The notes under the pieces were generated by a model. It was given only the letters and a program-made list of their open reading frames with translations. It was not told the DNA's origin and ran no database searches. Of a DNA stretch of 64,000 nucleotides, positions 35,234-44,742 are shown piece after piece (the first letter of the stretch is position 1; the number at the start of each line of letters is the position of its first letter). Made by a program: the position numbers and the translations under genes. The DNA is from Sthenelais limicola (Eukaryota; Annelida; Polychaeta; Phyllodocida; Sigalionidae): positions 29,270,873-29,334,872 of the forward strand of contig OW804102.1 in the NCBI GenBank assembly GCA_942159475.1. Reading direction: 5' to 3'.

Positions 35234-35653
35234 ATGGCAAAAAAGGAAATATATTTGTTTTTGAATAGTCAAGACTCAAAGGAATATTATCCTCGCAATA
35301 GTAGTGACAGTTTTACAGTGCAGTTGCCTGAAACATATTACTTTACAGAGGGCACGTGGGTGTGTTCGCTTATGGACATTAAATATAGAGTTAAAGTTCC
35401 TGCCAATGTGTCGGTATTTTGTGATGTAATTACTGACTCATACGTAGGCGAGCAAACGTTACCTATACTTGAGCATATTTATCCTGGTAAAAAACAAACA
35501 GTACAACGGCATTTTGACACACCAAAAGAGTTTGTAGTTACAAGAAAAATGATAAATGAAATAACGATATATATAAGAGACGCGTGCATGGGAATTCCTT
35601 CATTTACTGGAGAGGTTACGTATTGTACACTTCGATTTAAACAAATTATCTAA
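35234..35653 (+). CDS. Penton-like minor capsid protein
   Basis: The 139-residue product starts with IYLFLNSQDSKEYYPRNSSD and SFTVQLPETYYF, the N-terminal signature I recall for Polinton/adintovirus penton-type proteins, which are single jelly rolls at virion vertices. It is short compared with many relatives and probably consists only of the jelly-roll core. It starts 2 bp after the integrase stop, and its stop overlaps the next start by one base. The assignment rests on motif and gene order. Confidence 0.75.
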   Translation: MAKKEIYLFLNSQDSKEYYPRNSSDSFTVQLPETYYFTEGTWVCSLMDIKYRVKVPANVSVFCDVITDSYVGEQTLPILEHIYPGKKQTVQRHFDTPKEFVVTRKMINEITIYIRDACMGIPSFTGEVTYCTLRFKQII

Positions 35654-36027
35654 TGGCTGAAGTTACAAAGTGGACGAACCATTTTACAAATATGGCTCGT
35701 GGCAAAGTACATCCTACAAAATCTGGAATATGGACTGTAGGTCAAAATGGGGGTGGAGGAGGTGGTGGTGGTGGTGAAAAGACCAAGGTGGAAATTGTAA
35801 GTCCTACTCAGCAGGTTGTTGAACAGGCTAAAGTTAAACGTAAAAAAAATGTAAAGACGAGGCGTGGCAAGAAAGGAGGTAAAAAACATTCTACTTCCGC
35901 AGGAGTTTCTAGGAAAGTAGTTAAAAAAAAGGTTTTACCCAACGCTTCTCATTCGGTGAAACGCAAGAGACAGAGCAACAAGTCTTTTACTGCTAATGCG
36001 GATGCCAAAAGACAGAGAGTATTATAA
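35653..36027 (+). CDS. Gly-tract, Lys/Arg-rich core-like protein
   Basis: The 124-residue product has a nine-Gly run near residue 33. After it comes a very basic tail with repeated KRKK, RRGKKGGKK and KRKRQ clusters and few acidic residues. Small basic proteins at this position, between penton and capsid genes, are candidates for genome-condensing virion cores, analogous to adenovirus core proteins. No homologous domain is visible. The Gly run is encoded by a GGT/GGA-rich tract. Confidence 0.7.
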   Translation: MAEVTKWTNHFTNMARGKVHPTKSGIWTVGQNGGGGGGGGGEKTKVEIVSPTQQVVEQAKVKRKKNVKTRRGKKGGKKHSTSAGVSRKVVKKKVLPNASHSVKRKRQSNKSFTANADAKRQRVL

Positions 36028-36055
36028 TTGTACATAAATATACAAAGGTAACAAC

Positions 36056-37357
36056 ATGGAAGGTCACGGTGAAAATGTGTCTTTATTTTATACACCGCCC
36101 AACGATCAAACGGTTAAAAACATCGAATGGATTAAATACAGGCCATTGGGACAGTTGGATCAGGATTCGGCCATCGAGTTTAACATTGCAGGAAATGGGT
36201 CTAAGTATGTTGACTTAAAGAACACAATGCTTTGGGTTAAGCTTAGAGTTTTACAAGAAAACGGTACCGCCTTGCCAGACCCTGCGGCCGCAGCTCCAGA
36301 GGCTGCTTCAAAAATTGGACCGGTTAATTTGTTTTTACAATCATTATGGAAACAGGTAGACATTTCCTTTCAACAACAGTTAATTAGCCCAAATGTTTCA
36401 ACTCGATATCCTTATAAAGCCATGATGGACGTCCTGATGAACTACGGACAAGACGGGTTAGAGTCAAAAATGCAAAGCCAGCTATTTTACAAAGACACTG
36501 GAACCGTAGGAACTAACAACCCTATAGGAGGTCCTAATCCGGGACTTACCGAAAGAGCTGGTTATATTAAAAAAAGTAGATACGTTGAAATGGAAGGTCC
36601 TCTTTACATGGATATTTGTCAGCAAAGTAGATATATTTTAAACGGCGTTCAAATAGGTGTAAAGTTATGGCCGTCTAGCAATGAGTTTAAATTTGTCAGC
36701 GCAAATACATCGCCTAAGTACAAAATTGAAATAAAAGAAGTCGCTTTAAATGTATGTATGGTGGAATTGAACCCAGACGTACTTATAGCCCATGCCAATA
36801 CGTTAGAACACACTCCTGCTAAATATTTTTATTCAAGATCTGACATTAAAACTTGTGCAATTGCAAAGGGCCAATTTGGAGCGTGTGTGGAAAACATTTA
36901 TCAGGGCGAAGTTCCAGATACTGTTGTAGTAGGTCTTGTGTCGTCAAAAGGTTACACAGGGTCTTATGAAAAGAACCCCTTTAATTTTGAATCATTTTAT
37001 TGCAATTTTATGGGACTGTACATCGATGGTAAATCAACTCCTGCAGAACCATTTACTCCCAACTATGATGATGACAATTATTTGCGTTCATATATGTCTC
37101 TTTATGGCGACAGCTACCAGGATTATTCCAGCAATTACATTTCTCGATTAGAATATCCTAAGGGCTACTGTTTGTACAAGTTTAATGTATGTCAAAATCG
37201 ATGCGAAAGGTTTATAAATAAGGTAAAAAAAGGGCATACTCGACTGGAAGTTAAGTTTGCAAAGGCCTTAACAGAATCTGTAACAATGATTATGTACGCT
37301 ACGTTTCCAGGCGTGTTGGAAATTGATAAACCTAGAAATGTTACAATACTGAATTAA
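36056..37357 (+). CDS. Major capsid protein (double jelly roll type)
   Basis: The 433-residue product matches the Polinton/adintovirus major capsid family (F54H12.2-like in invertebrate annotation). Family signatures visible include SAIEFNIAGNGSKYVDLKNT near residue 37, GPVNLFLQSLWKQVDISF near 87, and the late segment YCLYKFNVCQN. Members form trimeric pseudo-hexameric capsomers. The frame is complete, from ATG 36056 to TAA 37357, followed by a poly(A) signal at 37414. It is the last gene of the plus-strand morphogenesis block. Confidence 0.92.
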   Translation: MEGHGENVSLFYTPPNDQTVKNIEWIKYRPLGQLDQDSAIEFNIAGNGSKYVDLKNTMLWVKLRVLQENGTALPDPAAAAPEAASKIGPVNLFLQSLWKQVDISFQQQLISPNVSTRYPYKAMMDVLMNYGQDGLESKMQSQLFYKDTGTVGTNNPIGGPNPGLTERAGYIKKSRYVEMEGPLYMDICQQSRYILNGVQIGVKLWPSSNEFKFVSANTSPKYKIEIKEVALNVCMVELNPDVLIAHANTLEHTPAKYFYSRSDIKTCAIAKGQFGACVENIYQGEVPDTVVVGLVSSKGYTGSYEKNPFNFESFYCNFMGLYIDGKSTPAEPFTPNYDDDNYLRSYMSLYGDSYQDYSSNYISRLEYPKGYCLYKFNVCQNRCERFINKVKKGHTRLEVKFAKALTESVTMIMYATFPGVLEIDKPRNVTILN

Positions 37358-37413
37358 AAAACGCGTATTTATGTATTTGTGTGTTTATGTAATGTGTATG
37401 TGTGTGCAAAAAT

Positions 37414-37419
37414 AATAAA
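37414..37419 (+). terminator. Poly(A) signal after the capsid gene
   Basis: AATAAA 57 bp beyond the capsid stop, followed by GT-rich sequence. Confidence 0.65.
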
Positions 37420-37453
37420 GATTTAACGAGTGTAAACGGTTGAATTTGTTATT

Positions 37454-37459
37454 TTTATT
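37454..37459 (-). terminator. Poly(A) signal for the polymerase gene
   Basis: Minus-strand AATAAA 154 bp past the polymerase stop. It lies 35 bp beyond the plus-strand signal, so convergent transcripts overlap slightly. Confidence 0.6.
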
Positions 37460-37612
37460 TGAACGTAATGCTGTAACTGATTGATTAATTAACATCAAAA
37501 ATACCAACAGCAATAACAATGTAATATATACAAATATTTTAAACGATTGCAGTAAGAAAAAAACTACTACTACTACTATACAAAGGGGGTATACAATAAG
37601 AAACTACATGAA

Positions 37613-40600
37613 TTAATATCCGTAAGGAACGGTATCGTAATTATTTAACATGACACGCTTGGTATACACCTTTTGATACCGTTTTTTTTCTGCCTTGTTA
37701 TAAATTTTCATGTTAATTGAATCTCTACAAATTTTTGAAGGATTTTCCGTTACTATAACATTTCTGACGTCACCTTCATGAAATAAAACTTCGTTCTTCA
37801 TCGTTTCAAAGTTAATTTTTTGACTATTGGCGTAGTTTAAAGTAAAACCTCTAACCTTGCATACCTGAACATTGTTTTTTGTTTTGTAAGCGTAGTTTTT
37901 AGGTCCTCCTGATACAAAAGTTGTGATATAGTCATTTAAATCTAATTCACTCGTAAGATCACCCAAATAGTCGCCAAGTTGAGGTTTTTCGCGTCCTTGT
38001 CTTGCAACATAAATAACAGAATCTGTGTCGTAATATAACACACTGTCATCTAGCATGTCTAGAACGTCATACAGTTTTAATCGAGCCCAGCAAGTCGTAA
38101 AAGTTGCTATATAAATATTTGTTTTACTGTCTGCGCGTACAAAATTATTTTTGGAACAGTATTTTGTAAGTAATAAGTCTGGACTTACGATATGAAAGTC
38201 TTTAACGTCCGTTTCTGGACTTAAAACTAAGTCAAAAAATCTGCTTACTTCGGCTTTATTAATAAACACTGCCTGATCCATATTGTCACGTTGACCAAAT
38301 TTTCCCCAAAAACTGTTTAGACATAGCTTGGCTAATGAACGAAGACCAGGGTTTTTTAAAATTGATTCAAAATTCAATGAAATTCCTTCACTCGCTTTGT
38401 ACGAGCTAATATATTTAAGTTTGTCCTCGTGCGTCTGGCACCAATCAGGCCACCCGGAAGCTTCTTGTTTAATTTTTAAGAAGGAATTTATATATTCTGA
38501 AAATAAGCCTCCTTTCCCCAATTCTTTGCTATACACGGTTTGCTTGTCCCAATGATACACCTCGTAAATTTTGTAAATAATGTATCCTTTTTCAACTGCT
38601 TTTAGTAGCTCAGGAGTACACCACGTACCAATTAACATCCTGTCTTCATTAGGGCACTCACATTTCGCTTTTGTTTCGTTTTCCCCACACGTTCTACATA
38701 ACAAAAACTTTAGCTTGCCACAACATTTGTGAGGAAGAACGGGATGATAAAGGCGCCTGGGAGGTAAAATGGCTACCTTAGCTATTCCAAAATAGTGAGA
38801 TATATCCGTAGAAGCTGGCGCTGTAATAATTTTAGGATGACCTAAAGGATATTTGGCATATTTATTGACGTAGGGGTACAAGCTGGTAAAATCCACGTAA
38901 TGAATTTGTTCATTTTCCTCAGCGTTGTAATAAAGTTTAGAGGCATTCGTTCTACCTCCAAAAAATGAATCACGAGGATCCAAAGGCGGTTGTATATCCA
39001 ACCCCTGTACAAAATTTAGCAGGTCAGGATTTGATTTCAACACAGCACGAAATTGACACTCCCAAATTTCTCTGTACTTGTAGCCATGATCTTTTAAATA
39101 CATTTTTTTCTTTTGGGTAAGCTTAAATATTTCCTGCATTGTTTGCCCGGTTAAAGGATGTTTTAAATTTCGATTCGGATAACAAGTAGGGCACGAATGA
39201 AAAAGACACCCATGAAATTCTAAGGCGTGCCAAGTGTGATCGTCTTGATCAATGTAAAAACCATCCAGTTTATACTTTGTTCCAGGAACAGAATACTCTC
39301 CGCCATTTAGCGCGTGCTGAATGTTTTTTCCCTCTGTATGCCGCAACCATTCCAACCAAGCAATTGCAATGTCCGAATACTGATCATTATGGTAGGCGTG
39401 TTGAGGTAAATATGCTAGGGGAGAGGATACAAACTGGGTTGCTTTTACATTCCATTCATCTAAAACTGTCAATGCTTCGACCCTTTCCCCGTTCCAAAGA
39501 TATGACCACAAGCCGTTTTTTAAATACCCCGTTATCTTCATGTTTTCTTGAGTGCGCTTATGTTGGACTGTTACTTTATAAGTTTCTTCCAAATAAAGGG
39601 ACCTGTACACTCGCATACATACACTTGCAATCGTTGTACACGTAAAGGGGTCAACACCTCCAGTTCCCGGCTCTACAGTTTGTGTAACACTTAAGAGAAG
39701 ATTTCTAAATTTTAAGCAAGCCTCCCTTAAAATTGTTACATCAGAAGCGCAATATTCGTACATTTCCTTCTGAAAATCAAACTGTTTGTCCTTTACAGTT
39801 TCATACCACCTTAAAAAGTCGGTTCTTTCCCTTTCAGACATTTGGTCTATTCCATAAAACCTTTGATTCGGATACTTGTCAATGTAATTTTGATTTTGCA
39901 CCGTGTTAAAAAAGTGTGGAAACCAACCTTTTTTTAGTTCCAATAAGCCGAATGATTTTGGAAGTGAGGCTAAACGCATGGGAATACAGTTTAAGGAGTC
40001 TATTACCCGAATACTCAAGTCATTTCCAATAGTCATGCTCATTATTTTTGAGCCAGAATAAATTATACTATGAGGTTGAATGCCGTTTATTACTAAGTAC
40101 TCCAAAAGAAAGTATCCATCAAATGACTTCATGTTATGAGCCGCAACTGTAAAATAAGCGTGTCTGGGGTGAAACAAGTATGAGCAAAACTCTTCGTTAG
40201 TATTATTTCCTTTAAATACCCTTTCCCTACCCCCGCATCCGACACATAATGGCACTGTATATTCTTTTGACACGCTGTCCTTCTTATCGCAAACTTCGCA
40301 TCTATCTCCGCAATATCCACAAGGTTCATTAATTAAAGAATTAACGCAATGGTTGCACACCTTTTGCGACACTGCAAAATTAGGAATGTGCTGAAAATGT
40401 CCACAGTTTAACTGTTCACAATTAAGGCAAAGTTTACACTTCACACACATTTCCAAATTGGCGTCTTCTCTGCAACTTCTGCACCTAACCCTGGATGGTT
40501 CATACCCTTTATCGCATTCAAATATATTATTTTGACTCGTTTCAAAATCAAAAAATAAATATTTAAATGTTGATGTATCTTCAAGAGAGTGGCCTCTTTG

Positions 40601-41839
40601 ATAGCACAAGTGTTTTCCCGTAACATGCTGCTGACAGCTGTTGCACATCCACTCCCCGCAAACGTGTTGTTCTTTACTACGCTGAGCTGTGTTTACAACT
40701 TTGTAGCAAGCCAGACACCTCCAAAACTGCTGGCATTTTGTTAACCTTTTGCCATCTTTGCCCTTTTTTTTAGACGGTAACTTGTGCCTATCATAACAGT
40801 TTTGACTCCTGCAAGTCATGTTACAACTACTGCATTGTACTAAATTATCAGTTTCAGGACAATCACTGGTTTTGCATACCAAACAGCAAACTTTACAGGA
40901 GTGCTTGGAGGGGGAGTCATATGGAATAAAACACGCGTTACAAAAGTACGGTTTGCAAAAAAACCCTGTAATATTTGTAATGGCATGAAAATGGCAATAA
41001 TTTTGAGATGGTATTTCAACCAAATACAAATACAAAACCTTTCGAGTATTGTGATCGGAGGGAACCCTAATAAATTTGTCTTTCATACCTACCTGGCTCG
41101 ATACAACTGCTATGCCCACGCTTAACAGTTCCTCAAAGTTAGAAATATCATTTAAAGATGCTCTAGTATTAGGGTTAACATTTGCCCTTTCGCAAAGGTA
41201 GTACGCAAAATATGTTTGATCCTTTCTAGTCTTGCTTTTAAGGTTGGTATAAAACCAACTCGGACATTTTTTAGTTCTAAGCATTTTGTCAAATAGCAGT
41301 TCCCTATTTGTAATGTTAGGAATTAAATCCCATTCTGATTTGGACACCGTACAGCTGTGGGCCCACGACAGTCCTACAGCTCGCGCCATACACGTGTTAT
41401 CATTGTTTTCAATCGTAACTATAGATCTTTTTTGACTAAGGGTGTTTCTCTGTCCAAAAATGCTTGTAATTTTTAAACTGGCACCTCCCCTAGGAATGCG
41501 CACAATACCTATGTCCATTAAAAACCCGTCGTCCATCTTTAAATCTTTATGACTTTGAAGCGTGTTTTCAATAATAGATAAGATATTTTCCACTTTTACA
41601 CTACTAATTTCGTTTAGAGGTACAATAATGGGTGAGTGCAAATCATTGTGATGAATAACAATTCTATTTTTATCGTCAGGTTCTGTGTCGGCTGTTACCC
41701 GGGCAAGAACATCTGTAAACATGTTGTGTAACATTCTCATGACGTCGGATATTTTTTCTCCATTCAGTTCGTTATCAAATTTTACTCTATAGGTCGTTTC
41801 CGTTATTCTGTTGTTGTCAAAGTTCCTCACTCGTCTCAT
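37613..41839 (-). CDS. PolB: Protein-primed family B DNA polymerase
   Basis: The 1408-residue enzyme would replicate the linear genome from a protein primer. The N-terminal ~130 residues match the Polinton leader (DLHSPIIVPLNEI, LQSHKDLKMDDGF). Exonuclease motifs are FFDFETSQ (429-436), NMKSFDGYF (569-577) and YCASDV (696-701). Polymerase motif A is DFTSLYP (983-989), B is KLCLNSFWGKFG (1171-1182) and C is YYDTDSV (1269-1275), then GGPKNYAY. Two Cys-rich clusters lie at about 295-412 and 442-540, the second between Exo I and Exo II. At 859-886 an insertion (DGFYID through EFHGCLFHSCPTCY) resembles Vsr-type endonuclease segments found in Polinton polymerases. All catalytic residues seen are intact. 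A strong splice acceptor 16 bp before the ATG suggests a spliced leader. Confidence 0.96.
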   Translation of the reverse strand: MRRVRNFDNNRITETTYRVKFDNELNGEKISDVMRMLHNMFTDVLARVTADTEPDDKNRIVIHHNDLHSPIIVPLNEISSVKVENILSIIENTLQSHKDLKMDDGFLMDIGIVRIPRGGASLKITSIFGQRNTLSQKRSIVTIENNDNTCMARAVGLSWAHSCTVSKSEWDLIPNITNRELLFDKMLRTKKCPSWFYTNLKSKTRKDQTYFAYYLCERANVNPNTRASLNDISNFEELLSVGIAVVSSQVGMKDKFIRVPSDHNTRKVLYLYLVEIPSQNYCHFHAITNITGFFCKPYFCNACFIPYDSPSKHSCKVCCLVCKTSDCPETDNLVQCSSCNMTCRSQNCYDRHKLPSKKKGKDGKRLTKCQQFWRCLACYKVVNTAQRSKEQHVCGEWMCNSCQQHVTGKHLCYQRGHSLEDTSTFKYLFFDFETSQNNIFECDKGYEPSRVRCRSCREDANLEMCVKCKLCLNCEQLNCGHFQHIPNFAVSQKVCNHCVNSLINEPCGYCGDRCEVCDKKDSVSKEYTVPLCVGCGGRERVFKGNNTNEEFCSYLFHPRHAYFTVAAHNMKSFDGYFLLEYLVINGIQPHSIIYSGSKIMSMTIGNDLSIRVIDSLNCIPMRLASLPKSFGLLELKKGWFPHFFNTVQNQNYIDKYPNQRFYGIDQMSERERTDFLRWYETVKDKQFDFQKEMYEYCASDVTILREACLKFRNLLLSVTQTVEPGTGGVDPFTCTTIASVCMRVYRSLYLEETYKVTVQHKRTQENMKITGYLKNGLWSYLWNGERVEALTVLDEWNVKATQFVSSPLAYLPQHAYHNDQYSDIAIAWLEWLRHTEGKNIQHALNGGEYSVPGTKYKLDGFYIDQDDHTWHALEFHGCLFHSCPTCYPNRNLKHPLTGQTMQEIFKLTQKKKMYLKDHGYKYREIWECQFRAVLKSNPDLLNFVQGLDIQPPLDPRDSFFGGRTNASKLYYNAEENEQIHYVDFTSLYPYVNKYAKYPLGHPKIITAPASTDISHYFGIAKVAILPPRRLYHPVLPHKCCGKLKFLLCRTCGENETKAKCECPNEDRMLIGTWCTPELLKAVEKGYIIYKIYEVYHWDKQTVYSKELGKGGLFSEYINSFLKIKQEASGWPDWCQTHEDKLKYISSYKASEGISLNFESILKNPGLRSLAKLCLNSFWGKFGQRDNMDQAVFINKAEVSRFFDLVLSPETDVKDFHIVSPDLLLTKYCSKNNFVRADSKTNIYIATFTTCWARLKLYDVLDMLDDSVLYYDTDSVIYVARQGREKPQLGDYLGDLTSELDLNDYITTFVSGGPKNYAYKTKNNVQVCKVRGFTLNYANSQKINFETMKNEVLFHEGDVRNVIVTENPSKICRDSINMKIYNKAEKKRYQKVYTKRVMLNNYDTVPYGY

Positions 41840-41936
41840 GTCAACATTATAAGGCTAAAATTAAAAACAAAAAAATAATGTACAAGTTGTTTTTTTCTGT
41901 GTGAACATAATTAATTCATAATATGTATTATTTGTA

Positions 41937-42570
41937 TTACTCAAGCAACGTGTAAACTATATTTACTTTGTAATTAGGATCCGGATCGGGGAGTTCATCA
42001 TCGTCATTACTGTCCCCTTCTTCTTCTTCTTCTTCCCCTTCAAAAGGTCTATTATCTGCTTCTATTTGTGGTACCCCTTCTTCTTCTTCTAAATTAATTC
42101 TTCTCCGTTTAAGTACTCTTTCTTCTTCTTGGTCGTGCATTATATTTTGACGCTTACAATAGGCGCAGTGAGGAATAGTTAAACTTCCGCCCGGCTGAGG
42201 ATTTTGGTGACAAGTACACATAGCCTCATACGCTGCCTGTAGCAAAAATAAATGAATAAATAAAATATACGTCTGTAAAACGTGTTATAATATATTAATT
42301 TAAGTAAGTTATGGATATATAATAATAAATAATACATACCTCGGTGGCCCGGTTTCCACTCGATGTAGACGGTCCTTCATTAGCGCTGGCAGAATTGTCG
42401 TAATAAGTTTGACATTCAAAATAATCCAACAGGTCTTCAAGGTCTGGATCAAACTCACAAAACTGTAAATCCATTAGGTGTGGGTCCGTAACTAAGTCCT
42501 CTAGGGTTGGAAATTTTGAATCCTCACCATTTTTTCCGTCTTTCTCCTCCCTTTTTCGTTTGTCAGACAT
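41937..42570 (-). CDS. Spliced acidic regulator with E1A-CR3-like zinc spacing (176 aa)
   Basis: Exons 42570-42340 and 42236-41937 join in phase 0 over a 103-bp intron with donor GAG|GTATGT and acceptor TTTTTGCTACAG. Exon 1 is acidic, with PTLEDL and DLEDLLDYFE hydrophobic-acidic motifs like transcription-activation or pocket-protein contacts. Exon 2 starts with C-x-C-x14-C-x2-C (residues 84-104), close to the C-x2-C-x13-C-x2-C finger of adenovirus E1A CR3. A KRRR cluster and a Glu/Asp run follow. It sits just upstream of the polymerase, where adintoviruses carry oncogene-like 'oncoid' genes (recalled). No canonical LxCxE was found. I infer a nuclear early regulator. ATG 42570 is chosen over GTG 42576. 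Confidence 0.7.
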
Positions 42571-43522
42571 TTTCACTTTAGCGCTGCTGAAAAGCTAACT
42601 ACCTTTAACTTTAACTTTCCACTGGTTATACCAATGGATTTTAAATCATGTCTTTACACGTTTGCTTACTTTGTATTTGCATTGGATCCTTCGTTTTACC
42701 AATAAGGTATACTAAGCCCCCACACTTTGCATAAATTGTTTATGAATCAACCCCATTGTAAAATGCGTAGTTGTGCATACAATTAGGGTGAGTGAACAGT
42801 TGGGATGTATTGGAAGAGGGTATAGGTGGGGATGAAAGGAAAGCCAACAATTTCGTGTTACACTACGTTATTAACACTTGCTTAGTACTTCCTTTAATCG
42901 TTGTTAACAACCGCTTTCATTAGTTTATATTACTAGGGGCAAATATGTATATTAATCGTGTACTAAATAGAAACTGGCATCCAGCATGTTACGTAAAAAC
43001 ACTCACGCTTTCATCCCGCCGGAAAACTCTGTAAGAACTTTGAATTATACATGAGGTCTGAAACAAACCTTAATTGTTGCATAACATCTTCACAGAAGTC
43101 CCCCTTTCGCTTATGCCATAGCTTACAAGTGTAATGAATCCTTAAACAGTTAATTTCCGCTGCCTCAAAGACACTTGATAATGAAATTATAACACTTTTC
43201 CCCTCTTTGTAGTTTATGCGTCTAACATCCTTATTTATCTATTTATCTATGTATCTATGTATCCACACGCTAATGATTAGTAACCGGGATCAAAAGAAGC
43301 AAATACCTTTTAAGGGGAGGCAGTATGTACTGGTGTACAGTCGGTAATCCCAAATACAATAAGTAATTTATCTCTTAATCATTAGCAACTCCCACTTTTT
43401 TCCTTTATTATCGTTCTGTAAATCAATGAATATACGACCTTGTTTACCATTACTGCCGCCTCTTAATCGTTTTTTGTTGATAAAAATGCTTTTTGTCAGT
43501 TAAGTCTCGTTTTACCTCGTTG
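42571..43522. other. Divergent intergenic control region in the element
   Basis: No gene is seen. It separates the leftward early genes from the rightward membrane-protein genes. It contains an inverted CCAAT (ATTGG on the minus strand near 42635) and a TATC/TATG tetranucleotide run at 43229-43262. Confidence 0.5.
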
Positions 43523-43530
43523 TATATAAA
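43523..43530 (+). promoter_or_regulatory. TATA box of the first LRR membrane gene
   Basis: TATATAAA predicts transcription start near 43552, downstream of ATG 43539. This decides the start in favour of ATG 43575. Confidence 0.55.
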
Positions 43531-43574
43531 TATATACAATGTATCAAGCAGTAACAAATCACTTTTGCTTCACC

Positions 43575-44420
43575 ATGGGAGGTATTCAGACGTGTTTCAT
43601 AATTATGCTGCTCACTGCAGTAGTACAAGGACAAACATCATGGACGAGATGTGGTGTTCCCAAGATGTGCCACTGCGATTGGGAAGGGAGAACAACTTTT
43701 TGCGTTGGTACCGGAGTGTCTCTTGTACCAAATTTCAAAGAATCCACCCAGTTATCGACAAGGTATTTAATATTTAGGGAAACGGCCATCACATCTTTTA
43801 TTAGACTGCAGTTACACGAGTGGCCTGCTTTAAAGTATTTGTCGGTCCGAAACAATTTATATCTTCGGACCTGCAATAAGGACAAGGACAAATTTATCAA
43901 AACTGCTTCGCCTAACATGACGTTGATAATGAAATGTCCACAATTCATTGTACGACCTGCATCAACTACTACTACTACCAGTACTACACTTCCTATATCT
44001 TCTACTGCTAGTTTATTCACTCAAACAACTTCTCGCCAGCCCTTTATAAATACGACTGTCCATCACACCGCAAATACAGCTCTACCACCGGTTGTCACTA
44101 ATGATCCAAAATATACCACCGCTATAATTAATAATTTTACTCAAATTGTAAATACTTCCATTGCTACCGATATGAACACTACCTCTGCCACGGTCGTACC
44201 AACCCTATTACCATCAACCTGTCCCAGTTACCTATACATGGCAATGGTGTTATTGGCCGGTGCATTTGTAGGTACAAGTTTAGGCGGCGGATTGTTATTA
44301 GTTTTGGCTCTGTTAAATGTTAAAATAAGCTGTCTAAATAAGAGAAACACGGGTAACCTTACATTTAATAATCCCATTTACCGATCTTGCAGTGAACCTT
44401 TAAATTTTGACGATATATAA
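43575..44420 (+). CDS. LRR-type I membrane glycoprotein, viral copy 1 (281 aa)
   Basis: The start CACCATGG at 43575 has an ideal Kozak context and follows the TATA box; the upstream ATG 43539 would precede transcription start. The product has a signal peptide (MGGIQTCFIIMLLTAVVQG), an LRR N-cap-like Cys cluster (CGVPKMCHC through FC) and one degenerate leucine-rich unit (YLIFRETAITSF, LKYLSVRNN). A ~110-residue Thr/Ser/Asn-rich, mucin-like stalk with many N-glycosylation sequons follows. Then come one transmembrane helix (AMVLLAGAFVGTSLGGG) and a ~40-residue tail. AATAAA follows the stop immediately (44421). I know of no such gene in standard Polintons. A host-derived receptor or decoy is inferred. 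Confidence 0.75.
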   Translation: MGGIQTCFIIMLLTAVVQGQTSWTRCGVPKMCHCDWEGRTTFCVGTGVSLVPNFKESTQLSTRYLIFRETAITSFIRLQLHEWPALKYLSVRNNLYLRTCNKDKDKFIKTASPNMTLIMKCPQFIVRPASTTTTTSTTLPISSTASLFTQTTSRQPFINTTVHHTANTALPPVVTNDPKYTTAIINNFTQIVNTSIATDMNTTSATVVPTLLPSTCPSYLYMAMVLLAGAFVGTSLGGGLLLVLALLNVKISCLNKRNTGNLTFNNPIYRSCSEPLNFDDI

Positions 44421-44426
44421 AATAAA
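44421..44426 (+). terminator. Poly(A) signal of LRR gene 1
   Basis: AATAAA starts at the base after the stop codon. Confidence 0.6.
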
Positions 44427-44742
44427 ATGGCCCTGACTTGGCAACATCTTTAGCTCCTCCTACACTTCAAAACCCCCCACCCTCCTTCCTTCCTCCTCAT
44501 CCTCTCTCTCCAGATGCCTGTAGTGGTTACAGGTGGTTGGGGTGGTTCACTAAAATGTAGCCACACCCCCTTGACTCTATCCCTAAGTTGGTGCCTGCAG
44601 ATGCCTAACTAAGGTGTAACCCCTGCCCCCTTTTGTACATCCTAAGTCAGTGTGCCCCTGAAATGCTGGGAGAGGGTCATATACAAGTATCATCCTCCAG
44701 GAAGGTATCTGTCATTCGGGTCGGAACATCTCAGCTGTAAAG

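Noticed and set aside
42295..42339. Unspliced C-terminal extension of the acidic regulator
   Set aside because: It begins exactly at the GTATGT donor and encodes only hydrophobic intron-like sequence before a stop.
43229..43262. CRISPR-like or regulatory array in the element
   Set aside because: It is a simple TATC/TATG microsatellite with no spacers.
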